A stretch of DNA of 15,380 nt, taken from the NCBI GenBank assembly GCA_903917305.1, contig CAIXAA010000850.1, positions 1 through 15,380 of the forward strand, written 5' to 3'. This document shows positions 1-7,045 of this stretch, piece after piece. Numbering within the stretch: position 1 is the stretch's first letter; every line of letters begins with the position of its first letter. This stretch comes from an uncultured Myxococcales bacterium (GTDB taxonomy: Bacteria > Myxococcota_A > UBA9042). The position numbers were made by a program, and so were the translations under genes. The notes beneath the pieces are model-generated. The model was given only the letters and a program-made list of their open reading frames with translations. It did not search any database and was not told the origin of the DNA.

Positions 1-159
1 TCGACATTCTGGCGCAACCTCTCGGGCGTCGCCCACGTGCGCAGCGTCTTTGGCACGCCCTTCTGTGGCAAGGGCGAACCATCGCAGATCATTCGCGTCG
101 GTCACGCTTCGCCGACCTGCCGCTTCGAGAACGTCGACATCTTCGGCGGGGAGGGCTAG
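1..159 (+). CDS. tldD: TldD-type metallopeptidase, C-terminal end only (5' truncated by window)
   Basis: The first 52 codons of frame 1 are open and end at TAG 157-159. The peptide contains TPFCGKGEPSQ followed by VGHASPTCRFENVDIFGG, which matches the C-terminal end of the TldD/PmbA metallopeptidase family. In E. coli TldD the cysteine of this CGK segment is one of the zinc ligands, together with two histidines of an HEXXXH motif that would lie upstream, outside the window. TldD forms a heterodimer with TldE and cleaves unfolded or modified peptides (microcin B17 maturation, CcdA degradation in E. coli). The next gene, 2 nt downstream, is a TldE-type partner, which supports the call. The active-site half cannot be checked here. 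Confidence 0.8.
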   Translation, partial: STFWRNLSGVAHVRSVFGTPFCGKGEPSQIIRVGHASPTCRFENVDIFGGEG

Positions 160-161
160 CC

Positions 162-1490
162 ATGCAGGCCATCGAGCAGTTCTTTGCGCGTTTTGCCGAG
201 CTCGTGCCGCAGCTTGCGGGGCAGCAGCGCCTGTCGGCGTTCCTGCAGGCGGAGGACACGGCGTTCGTGCGCTGGAACAAGGGCTGCATCCGCCAGCCGG
301 GCACCGTGGCGCAAGCGACCTGCACGCTGGAGCTTTCGGCCGGCAAGCGCCACGCGACGCTCGAAGTCACGCTGGCGTGCGAGCCCGAGCAGGACCGGCG
401 GCGGCTGCAGGCGGCGCTGGCGCAACTGCGTGACGTGCTTTCGGATCTGCCGGAGGACCCGCACTTCCTGGTGCCGGACCTGGTGCAGTCTTCGGAAGAT
501 CTGCCGCCCTTGCCGGCGGACCCGGTGGAGCGCGCGCTCGACGATATCGCGACGGCGGCGGTGGACCTCGACCTGGTCGGCATCCTGGCGCAAGGCCCGG
601 TGATGGCGGCGTACGCGGACTCGGCGGGGCAGCGCAATGCGTGGCGGCGGCCGGTTTCCATCTTTGATTACAGCATCTACGCCCACGGCGACAAGGCCGT
701 GAAGCAGCAGCTGGCGGGCGCGCAGTGGGATGGCGCGCAGTTCGACCGGCAGCTCGCCGCCACGCGCAAGCAGCTGCCTTTGCTGGCGTTGCCGCCGGTG
801 GAGCCCAAGCCCGGCCACTACCGCGCCTGGCTGACCCCGGCGGCGCTGGGCGAGATCCTGGAGCTGCTGTCCTGGTTCTCCTTGAGCGAAAAGGCGACGC
901 GCACCCAGCAATCCGCGCTGCTGCGGCTGGCGCGCGGCGAGGAGTCCCTGCATCCGTCCGTGATGCTGGCGGAAGACACGGCGGACGGCGTCGGTCCGGA
1001 CTTTACGGCGTCGGGCTTTCGCAAGACGCCGAAAGTCCAGCTGATTGCCTCTGGCCGTCACGCGGCGTCGCTGGTCAATCCGCGCACGGCGCGGGAGTAT
1101 GGCCTTTCGACCGATGGCGCCGGAACTGAGGAAACCCCTGATTCGCTTTCGCTTTCGCCCGGGGACATCGACGAAGCCAGCGTGCTCGCACGCATCGGCA
1201 CCGGCGTCTGGGTCAGCAACCTGTGGTACCTCAACTTCTCCGACCGCGTCGCCTGCCGCATGACCGGCATGACGCGCTTTGCCAGCTTCTGGGTCGAGGA
1301 CGGGCAACTCAAGGCGCCGCTCTCGGTCATGCGCTTTGACGACACGCTGTACCGCATGCTCGGCACGGCGCTGGAAGGCCTGGGCAGCCAGGCTGAATTG
1401 CGTGTGGATGCGGGGACGTGGCGCCGGCGATCGAACCGCTCCTTGCGGCTGCCGGGCGCGCTGCTCTCGTCGCTGGCCCTGACGCTCTGA
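162..1490 (+). CDS. tldE: TldE/PmbA-family protein, partner of TldD
   Basis: This 442-residue protein has the usual length of the TldD/PmbA family. Its C-terminal third carries the most recognisable block: VWVSNLWYLNFSDRVACRMT, then GMTRFASFWVEDGQLKAPLS, then VMRFDDTLYRMLG. This matches the family pattern of a beta strand, the 'xTGMTRxGxFxIExG' segment and the final 'RFxxxL' helix. No HEXXXH motif and no C-terminal CGK cysteine are present, so it looks like the non-metal-binding TldE half of the heterodimer rather than a second TldD. The start ATG 162 has a strong GGGGAGGG ribosome site about 7 nt upstream and lies 2 nt after the tldD stop, so the pair is almost certainly one operon. The complex is cytoplasmic in characterised cases. 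The extreme C-terminus (SLRLPGALLSSLALTL) is less typical of the family. Confidence 0.85.
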   Translation: MQAIEQFFARFAELVPQLAGQQRLSAFLQAEDTAFVRWNKGCIRQPGTVAQATCTLELSAGKRHATLEVTLACEPEQDRRRLQAALAQLRDVLSDLPEDPHFLVPDLVQSSEDLPPLPADPVERALDDIATAAVDLDLVGILAQGPVMAAYADSAGQRNAWRRPVSIFDYSIYAHGDKAVKQQLAGAQWDGAQFDRQLAATRKQLPLLALPPVEPKPGHYRAWLTPAALGEILELLSWFSLSEKATRTQQSALLRLARGEESLHPSVMLAEDTADGVGPDFTASGFRKTPKVQLIASGRHAASLVNPRTAREYGLSTDGAGTEETPDSLSLSPGDIDEASVLARIGTGVWVSNLWYLNFSDRVACRMTGMTRFASFWVEDGQLKAPLSVMRFDDTLYRMLGTALEGLGSQAELRVDAGTWRRRSNRSLRLPGALLSSLALTL

Positions 1491-1502
1491 CCGCGAGGTA
1501 CG

Positions 1503-2744
1503 ATGGCCCGCCGGATTCGTCTGCTGCTTCTGGGTGTTGCGTTCCACCTCGCCGTGGTGCTGCTGATGGCGCTGACGTGGTGGTACCGAATACGCAACCT
1601 GCAGGTGCCATTTCCGCGCGATCCTAAGGAGTTGCGTCGTCTGCGCGGCTGGGGCATCGAGCTGCTGCGCACCAAGGGCGTCGTGCCCAAGGGCGCCGAC
1701 GTCGAGCACTTCGAGGTCCAGGAGTTCAAAACCGGCGAGGCTTTTCGCTCGCAGTGCGCCCGCGTCCACGTCGCGTACCGCGAGATGGGCCGGATGCGCG
1801 AAGTGGAGTTGCTGGCCAAGTTCGCGCCGCGGGCGGAAAACCTTCGTGATCACGCGATCTTCATCTTGCAGGAGAACCACATCAAGGAGGCGGGCGTCTA
1901 CACGCACCTCGCGGGCGACCCGCATGTGGCGATGCCGAACGTCTACTTCGCCGACTCCAACCGCCCGACGGGCCACCTGTTCGTGCTGATGGAGTTGATG
2001 CAGGGCGCCGTGGAAGTCACGGAACGGCAAGGCTGTCCCGTGGAACTGGCCGGCCTGGCGGTGGATGCGCTGGCGGCGCTGCACGCGGCGTTCTGGGAGC
2101 GCGACGACCCGCGCACGGCCTTCCTCAAGCTCGTCCCGGACCCGGTCATCGACTACTTCGGCACGCTGTTCGAAGGGCCGGATCGACATATGTTCGGTGA
2201 CTTGCTGCGCATCGTGTGGCGCCACGACAGCGAGGCGCCCACGACTGTGCTGCATGGCGATGCGCGCGTCGGCAACATGCTGTTCCCGGCGCCAGGACCG
2301 CAGGGTCGCTTTGTCCTCATCGACTGGCAGGCGGCGCGCAAGGGCAAAGGTGTCTTCGATCTCGCGTACTTCCTGGTGCTGAGCGTGGCGCCGGAGGTGC
2401 GGCGCGCACATGCCGCGGAGCTGCTGGACCGCTACTTCGCTGCGCTGTGCGCCCAGGGCGTCACGGGCTATTCGCGCGAAACCTTGGAAGACGACTATCG
2501 ATTCGCCTGCCTCCTGACGCTGGCGTTCGTGTCCCTGCCGCTGCTGAGCGCGGAGTCGAGCAGCACCGAAGCCAACACCGCGCGCCTGCGCGACTTGGGC
2601 GAGGTGTGGACGCGGCGCATGATGGGCCTGGTGCAAGACCTGGATTACGCGTGGATCGAGGCGCGCACCGGCCTGCCAGCGGCGGCGTTGCGGCCGGCGT
2701 TCGAGCGCTCGAATGCCAAGGCTTTGGCGCGGTTTCCGGCCTGA
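1503..2744 (+). CDS. Membrane-anchored phosphotransferase (aminoglycoside/ecdysteroid kinase-like fold)
   Basis: The 413-residue protein has the core signature of the APH/choline-kinase/EcKinase-like family. The catalytic loop VLHGDARVGNMLF places H251, D253 and N258 in the HGDxxxxN pattern, and LIDWQ provides the metal-binding Asp274 (DFG equivalent), followed by GKGVFDLAYFLVLS. It probably transfers the gamma-phosphate of ATP to a small-molecule hydroxyl; the substrate cannot be told from sequence. Unusually, residues about 5-26 (LLLLGVAFHLAVVLLMALTWW) form a hydrophobic helix after an MARRIR start, suggesting an N-terminal membrane anchor with the kinase domain in the cytoplasm. ATG 1503 lies 12 nt after tldE with GAGG only 4 nt upstream, so the start is plausible but the spacing is tight. 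It may be co-transcribed with tldDE, although no functional link is known. Confidence 0.75.
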   Translation: MARRIRLLLLGVAFHLAVVLLMALTWWYRIRNLQVPFPRDPKELRRLRGWGIELLRTKGVVPKGADVEHFEVQEFKTGEAFRSQCARVHVAYREMGRMREVELLAKFAPRAENLRDHAIFILQENHIKEAGVYTHLAGDPHVAMPNVYFADSNRPTGHLFVLMELMQGAVEVTERQGCPVELAGLAVDALAALHAAFWERDDPRTAFLKLVPDPVIDYFGTLFEGPDRHMFGDLLRIVWRHDSEAPTTVLHGDARVGNMLFPAPGPQGRFVLIDWQAARKGKGVFDLAYFLVLSVAPEVRRAHAAELLDRYFAALCAQGVTGYSRETLEDDYRFACLLTLAFVSLPLLSAESSSTEANTARLRDLGEVWTRRMMGLVQDLDYAWIEARTGLPAAALRPAFERSNAKALARFPA

Positions 2745-2838
2745 TCGGCAGCCACTCGCAGGCGACGCTGGCTCCCATCGCGCCTCCAGCGTACCATCTG
2801 CGCCCTGAGCCTTTTCTCAGCCGCCCGGACCCGCACGC

Positions 2839-4782
2839 ATGGCCTGGAAGCGCATCTTCTCCATCGACCGCCTCAGCTGGCGCCTCGGCATCGGCGTTTC
2901 CGTCGTCGTCATCTGCGGTCTCGCGCTCGGCTTCCACCTGACCTACCTCACCTACCGCGGCGAGATGCTCGACGCCGCGCGCAACCACGCCGCCTCCGAG
3001 GCCAAGCTGGTGCGGCTGGCGCTCACGCACCAGATGCTCGAATCGGGCGACCGCAGCCTCATCTATGGCATGGTGCAGAGCTTTGCCGACGAGCACTCGT
3101 CCGAGCGCATCATGGTCCTCGACCGCGAAGGCAAGGTGCGCTTCTCGAGCGATCCCAAGTACCGCAAGCACAGCTTCAGCTTGAGCGACCCGGCCTGCCA
3201 GGTCTGCCACCGCTTCCCGGCCTCGGAGAGAAATCGCAATACGATCATCGATATCGAGGGCGGCACCGTCCTGCGCTCCGTGCAGCCCATTCCCAACCGC
3301 GAGGCGTGCCACACCTGCCATGACGCGTCGCACCGCATGAACGGCGTGCTGATCGTCGATGTGCCCGTCGGCGCGACGATTGCCAACATGGAGCACTCGG
3401 TGCGGCGCATGGCGCTGGGCACCGCGGTCGTCGGGCTCGTGCTCATCGGCGGCATCAGCTTGGCTTTCCGGCGCTTTCTGCTGCGGCGCCTCTACCGCTT
3501 CGAGCGCGCGGCCCTGGCCATTGCCGGCGGCGACCTGAACCAGCGCGTGCCGGTCGATGGCAACGACGCGCTCACCCGGCTCGAGACGTCCTTCAACGAC
3601 ATGGTCGACTCCGTCAGCGATCTGGTCCGCAACGTGGAGGCGCAGGGCGAGCACTTGCGGCGCGTCATGGACAGCGTCGATGACGGCATGGTCGTGCTGG
3701 ACCGCGACATGGCCATCGTCGCGACCAACGAAGCGTTCCAGCGGCGTTTTCCGGAGGACGACGCGGAGCTGGTCGGGCGCCACTGCTTCGAGGCCGTGCG
3801 CGGCACCGGCATGTGCGGCGACGGCGGGGACTGCCCTGGACATGCCTGCTTCTCCTCAGGAAAAGTTCACACGGCGATCCGCACGCGCATCGATCTCGCC
3901 GGCCAGCCGCGCCATGAAGAGGTGCGCATCTCGCCGCTCTTTGCCGAGGATGGCACCGTGGAGCGCGTCGTCGAGGTCTGGCGCGACATCACGGATCGCC
4001 GCAGTTCCGAGGCGAGATTGGCCGAATACCAACGACTTGCATCGGTCGGCATGCTCGCCTCCGGCATCTCCCACGAGGTCAACACGCCGCTGGCCTCCAT
4101 CGGCACCTGCCTGGAGGCCATCGATCGCATCGCCGCCGCCAAGACCGGCAGCGACGAAGACTGCGCGGCCGTGCGCAACTACGCCCAGATCGCCGCCGAA
4201 CAGGTGCGGCGCTGCGGCGCCATTACGCAGCAGTTCCTTCGGCTTGCGCGCGGTCGATCACCTGACGCGGAGATCATCGATCTGCCGGTGGCGGCATCGC
4301 TGGTGGGCCGCCTCGTCGGTCCAACGGCCAAGGTGGCCGGCGTGACGGTGGATGTCGCGCAAGATGTGGCGGTGCCGCAGGTTCTGGCCAGCAGCGCGTC
4401 GGTGCATCAGGTGCTGCTCAACCTCATCATGAACGCCGTCGAAGCCAGCAAGGCGGGGCACTGCGTGAAGGTCACGTTCGAAGTGGCGCGGACCGGCGCG
4501 CCGGAGGGCGACAGCATCGAGGTCCGGGTGCAAGATGAAGGGGCGGGCATTGCGGCGGAGGATCTGCCGCGCGTGTTCGAGCCGTTCTTCAGCCGGCGGT
4601 CGCGCGGCACGGGGCTGGGGCTGTTCGTGTCGCTGAACCTGGCGCGCGGTTGGGGCGGCGATGTGCGCGTCGTGGCGACCCAGCCAGGGCAGGGCACGAC
4701 CTTCGCGGCGGTCTTCCCGCAGAAGAAGCCGCAGCAGCCGATCTCCGGCGACTTTGAAGTGAGAGGTGCGGGTGAAGCATAG
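2839..4782 (+). CDS. Membrane sensor histidine kinase with periplasmic c-type heme motifs
   Basis: A 647-residue sensor kinase. Residues about 14-36 form TM1 and about 191-212 form TM2, enclosing a periplasmic domain of about 150 residues with two CXXCH motifs (C120QVCH124 and C157HTCH161), so covalent attachment of one or two c-type hemes is expected. A HAMP domain (about 213-265) follows. Next is a PAS domain (about 273-385) containing four clustered cysteines (C316, C326, C332, C337). The kinase core has the H-box SHEVNTPLASIGT with phospho-acceptor H412, the N-box with N532, the G1 motif DEGAGI and the G2 motif GTGLGLF. It should autophosphorylate and pass phosphate to the sigma-54 activator whose start overlaps its 3' end. 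The likely signal is periplasmic redox state or a heme ligand (inference). There is no strong Shine-Dalgarno before ATG 2839, but the residues after it lead straight into TM1. Confidence 0.9.
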   Translation: MAWKRIFSIDRLSWRLGIGVSVVVICGLALGFHLTYLTYRGEMLDAARNHAASEAKLVRLALTHQMLESGDRSLIYGMVQSFADEHSSERIMVLDREGKVRFSSDPKYRKHSFSLSDPACQVCHRFPASERNRNTIIDIEGGTVLRSVQPIPNREACHTCHDASHRMNGVLIVDVPVGATIANMEHSVRRMALGTAVVGLVLIGGISLAFRRFLLRRLYRFERAALAIAGGDLNQRVPVDGNDALTRLETSFNDMVDSVSDLVRNVEAQGEHLRRVMDSVDDGMVVLDRDMAIVATNEAFQRRFPEDDAELVGRHCFEAVRGTGMCGDGGDCPGHACFSSGKVHTAIRTRIDLAGQPRHEEVRISPLFAEDGTVERVVEVWRDITDRRSSEARLAEYQRLASVGMLASGISHEVNTPLASIGTCLEAIDRIAAAKTGSDEDCAAVRNYAQIAAEQVRRCGAITQQFLRLARGRSPDAEIIDLPVAASLVGRLVGPTAKVAGVTVDVAQDVAVPQVLASSASVHQVLLNLIMNAVEASKAGHCVKVTFEVARTGAPEGDSIEVRVQDEGAGIAAEDLPRVFEPFFSRRSRGTGLGLFVSLNLARGWGGDVRVVATQPGQGTTFAAVFPQKKPQQPISGDFEVRGAGEA

Positions 4783-6115
4783 GCTGCTGCTGGTCGACGA
4801 CGACGACACCTACCGTGGCCTGCTCGGCATGGAGATGGCGCGCCTGGGGTTCAAGGTCACGACGGGCGACAGCGTCGCGCAGGCGAAGTTGTGCATCCGT
4901 GGTGAAGAGCCGTTTGATGTCGCGGTGTTGGATCTGCATTTGGGCGATGGCGACGGCCTCGAGGTCCTGCGCGAGCTGCGCGCCCAGAGCCCGCAGACCG
5001 AAGTCGTGATGCTCACGGGCCATGGCTCGATCGATTCGGCCATCGAGGCGATGAAGCAGGGGGCGTTCGACTACCTGTCGAAGCCTTGTTCGATCAACCA
5101 GTTGCAAGTGGCGATCAACAAGGCCCTGGAGCGGCGGGCCCTCGTGGAGCGCAACGCCATCCTGCGCGACGGCTTCCAGGCGCCGGACGTCGGGCCGTCG
5201 TTCATCGGCTGCAGCCCGGCTTTCCAGCAAGTGCGCGCCCTCATCGAGCGCGTCGCCGCCAGCCACGCGACCGTGACGGTGCTGGGCGAGACCGGCGTCG
5301 GCAAGGAGGTCGTGGCGCGCATGATCCACGCCCGCAGCGATCGCAGCCGCCAGGCGCTGGTGGTGGTGGACTGCACGACGCTGCACGACGATCTGCTGCA
5401 CAGCGAGCTGTTCGGCCACGAAAAGGGCGCCTACACCGGCGCAACCGACCGCAAGCACGGCCTTTTCGAGGTGGCGGACGGCGGCACGATCTTCCTGGAC
5501 GAAGTCGGCGACCTCAGCCCGGCGCTGCAGCAGAAGCTCCTGCGCGTCATCGAGACCGGCTGCTTCCGGCACGTCGGCGGAACCCGCGAGATTCACGTCG
5601 ATGTGCGCATCGTCGCCGCCACCAACCGCGATCTGGCGGACATGATGCGGCGCGGCTTCTTTCGCAGCGACCTGTTCTACCGGCTTGGAACCATTCGCAT
5701 TGACGTGCCGCCGCTGCGCGACCGCGTGGAGGACATTCCGGCGCTGGCGGAGCACTTCCTGGCGCGCATCGAGGCGCGCTTCGGGCAGAGCCGTCGCTTC
5801 ACCCCGGCGGCGCTGCGGCAGCTGCAGGCGTGGCGCTGGCCCGGCAACGTGCGGGAATTGCTGCATACGGTCGAGGCGGCGGCGGTGCTGGCGGGTGGGA
5901 CGACGATCGATACCTGCGATCTGCCACCGGAAGTGCGCGATGCCACGGCTACGGGCGGGCGGCTGTGCACGCTCGAAGAGCTTGAGCGGGATCACATGAC
6001 CGCCGTGCTGCGCGCCGTCGCGGGGAACCGCAGTCAAGCCGCGCAGATCCTGGGCATCAGCGAGCGCACGCTCTACCGCAAGGTGAGCGAGTACGGCCTC
6101 GAGACAAGCGACTAG
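4772..6115 (+). CDS. NtrC/AtoC-type sigma-54-dependent response regulator
   Basis: The 447-residue protein has three domains. The receiver domain (about 1-120) has the acidic pocket DDDD (9-12), phospho-acceptor D54 (VLDLHLGDGDG), a Thr in MLTGHGS and the Lys of YLSKP. The AAA+ sigma-54-interacting domain (about 145-370) has Walker A GETGVGKE (172-179), the sigma-54-contacting GAYTGA loop (219-224) and Walker B FLDEVGDL. The Fis-type helix-turn-helix near the C-terminus reads AAQILGISERTLYRKVSEYG. It should hexamerise on phosphorylation, bind enhancer DNA and remodel RNA polymerase-sigma-54. I chose GTG 4772 because GAGAGG (4761-4766) lies 5 nt upstream; GTG 4766, 6 nt earlier and in frame, would overlap that site. 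The start overlaps the kinase gene by 11 nt, so translational coupling is likely. The most obvious target is the -24/-12 promoter 170 nt downstream of the stop codon. Confidence 0.93.
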   Translation: MKHRLLLVDDDDTYRGLLGMEMARLGFKVTTGDSVAQAKLCIRGEEPFDVAVLDLHLGDGDGLEVLRELRAQSPQTEVVMLTGHGSIDSAIEAMKQGAFDYLSKPCSINQLQVAINKALERRALVERNAILRDGFQAPDVGPSFIGCSPAFQQVRALIERVAASHATVTVLGETGVGKEVVARMIHARSDRSRQALVVVDCTTLHDDLLHSELFGHEKGAYTGATDRKHGLFEVADGGTIFLDEVGDLSPALQQKLLRVIETGCFRHVGGTREIHVDVRIVAATNRDLADMMRRGFFRSDLFYRLGTIRIDVPPLRDRVEDIPALAEHFLARIEARFGQSRRFTPAALRQLQAWRWPGNVRELLHTVEAAAVLAGGTTIDTCDLPPEVRDATATGGRLCTLEELERDHMTAVLRAVAGNRSQAAQILGISERTLYRKVSEYGLETSD

Positions 6116-6121
6116 CAGGTC

Positions 6122-6140
6122 ACCTGACAAAGTGGCAGAC
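6122..6140. promoter_or_regulatory. Distal activator (enhancer) site, dyad copy 1
   Basis: ACCTGACAAAGTGGCAGAC contains a 15-bp imperfect palindrome, CTGaCA-aag-TGgCAG (6124-6138). The same dyad recurs at 6194-6208 in inverted orientation; the two 19-nt arms match at 16 of 19 positions as reverse complements. The centre (6131) is about 183 bp upstream of the predicted start site. Extra half-sites lie close by: TGGCAG at 6142-6147 and CTGACA at 6152-6157. The site lies just downstream of an NtrC-type activator gene and upstream of a -24/-12 promoter, so it is a good candidate for that activator's binding site. A terminator is unlikely because the loop would be 51 nt and no T-run follows. Confidence 0.65.
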
Positions 6141-6191
6141 GTGGCAGTCCGCTGACAAACGCGAGCGGCAAAGGCCATGCCCTGCCTGGCT

Positions 6192-6210
6192 GTCTGCCAT
6201 CCTGTCAGGT
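6192..6210. promoter_or_regulatory. Proximal activator (enhancer) site, dyad copy 2
   Basis: GTCTGCCATCCTGTCAGGT carries the second 15-bp dyad, CTGcCA-tcc-TGtCAG (6194-6208). Its conserved positions (CTGnCA-N3-TGnCAG) are identical to copy 1, while the 3-bp spacer and the two n positions vary. This is the pattern expected of a protein-recognised operator. Its centre (6201) is 70 bp from copy 1 and about 113 bp upstream of the predicted start site, a typical distance for enhancer-binding proteins. An A+T-richer stretch (about 6226-6260) between this site and the promoter could favour bending, but I see no good IHF consensus match in it. Confidence 0.65.
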
Positions 6211-6287
6211 CGGGCAGGTGCGTGGGTCATCCTGAGAAACCGCATAAACTTGCGAATTCCAACCGGAAGGCGACAATATGCCGCGGT

Positions 6288-6303
6288 TGGCACCAACCGT
6301 GCA
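6288..6303 (+). promoter_or_regulatory. Sigma-54 (-24/-12) promoter of the cytochrome operon
   Basis: The sequence TGGCACcaaccgTGCA matches the sigma-54 consensus TGGCACG-N4-TTGCA, with the -24 GG (6289-6290) and the -12 GC (6301-6302) separated by the required 10 bp. The only deviations are the last G of the -24 element and the first T of the -12 element. Transcription would start near 6314, leaving a leader of about 39 nt before ATG 6353. A sigma-54 activator gene ends 172 bp upstream, and two dyad sites lie at proper enhancer distance. The promoter also lies inside a 16-bp perfect palindrome that covers the -24 element (6284-6299). Confidence 0.85.
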
Positions 6304-6352
6304 AACAGACGGAGCGCAACGCGGCGCCGGACAGGCGCACGGAGACGCACAG

Positions 6353-7006
6353 ATGGACCTTCGTACCCTAGTTCTTCAACCGACCACCCGGACCGCTGGT
6401 CGCAAGCTGCTGCTCGATGCAGCCGTTGCGTTGGCTGCGGGCGTGCTGGCCTATGGCTGCGCGACCCAGGCCAAGAAAGCCGCCATCGACGAGCCGGACC
6501 CGATCCACACGACGGCGGCCAAGCTGCCGCCCGCGGAGCTGGGTCTGCCGCCCAACCCGATCAAGTACAACGACGACAAGGGCGAGACGTTCGCCGTGCC
6601 GAAGCCTCCGATTTCGGACGACTACTGGCCGTGCACGCAGTGCCACGACAACTCCTCGCCGGTCGACCGCACGCGGCGCGTGCTCAAGGAAGAGCACACC
6701 AAGATCATCTTGGAGCATGACGCCGAGCACCGCTGGTGCCTCGATTGCCATGACGCGATGAACCGCGACTTCCTGCACCTCGCCAGCGGCGTGACCATCA
6801 CGTTCGACGAGTCGTACAAGCTCTGCGGCCAGTGCCACGGCGACAAGTACCGCGACTGGCGCGTCGGCGTGCACGGCAAGCGCACCGGCGAGTGGAACGG
6901 CAAGAAGCAGTACCTGCTGTGCGTGCATTGCCACAACCCGCACTCGCCGCACTTCAAGCCCTTGAAGCCCGAAGCGCCGCCGCTGCGCCCCACGCTGTAT
7001 CGCTAA
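6353..7006 (+). CDS. Tetraheme c-type cytochrome lipoprotein (CbcS-like)
   Basis: The 217-residue protein has a signal sequence (LLLDAAVALAAGVLAYGC) ending in a lipobox-like AYGC with C36, so it is probably a membrane-anchored periplasmic lipoprotein; Tyr at -2 is unusual. Four heme-binding motifs follow: C94TQCH98, C129LDCH133, C158GQCH162 and C190VHCH194. Additional histidines (for example in EEHTK and LEHDAEHRW) could be distal ligands. The C-terminus is proline-rich. With the following iron-sulfur and NrfD genes it matches the subunit set of Geobacter Cbc4, where the tetraheme CbcS exchanges electrons with soluble periplasmic cytochromes; assignment to that complex is inference. ATG 6353 is preceded by GGAG (6341-6344) with 8-nt spacing. 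The in-frame ATG 6278 is rejected because it lies upstream of the predicted transcription start. Confidence 0.9.
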   Translation: MDLRTLVLQPTTRTAGRKLLLDAAVALAAGVLAYGCATQAKKAAIDEPDPIHTTAAKLPPAELGLPPNPIKYNDDKGETFAVPKPPISDDYWPCTQCHDNSSPVDRTRRVLKEEHTKIILEHDAEHRWCLDCHDAMNRDFLHLASGVTITFDESYKLCGQCHGDKYRDWRVGVHGKRTGEWNGKKQYLLCVHCHNPHSPHFKPLKPEAPPLRPTLYR

Positions 7007-7045
7007 CATCTGCTTCTGCAAGCTAGTGTTCCGACGGAGGATTCC

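Noticed and set aside
156..2636. 826-codon minus-strand open frame opposite tldE and the phosphotransferase
   Set aside because: Antisense shadow: the plus strand carries clear family motifs and ribosome sites throughout, while the minus product is Gln/Arg/His-rich and featureless.
2769..2784. Possible -24/-12 site upstream of the heme sensor kinase
   Set aside because: TGGCTCC with GC at the right distance matches only the core dinucleotides. The rest deviates too much to claim autoregulation by sigma-54.
6122..6210. Rho-independent terminator for the sigma-54 activator gene
   Set aside because: The 19-nt inverted arms are separated by 51 nt and no T-run follows. Each arm is itself a dyad, which fits operators better.
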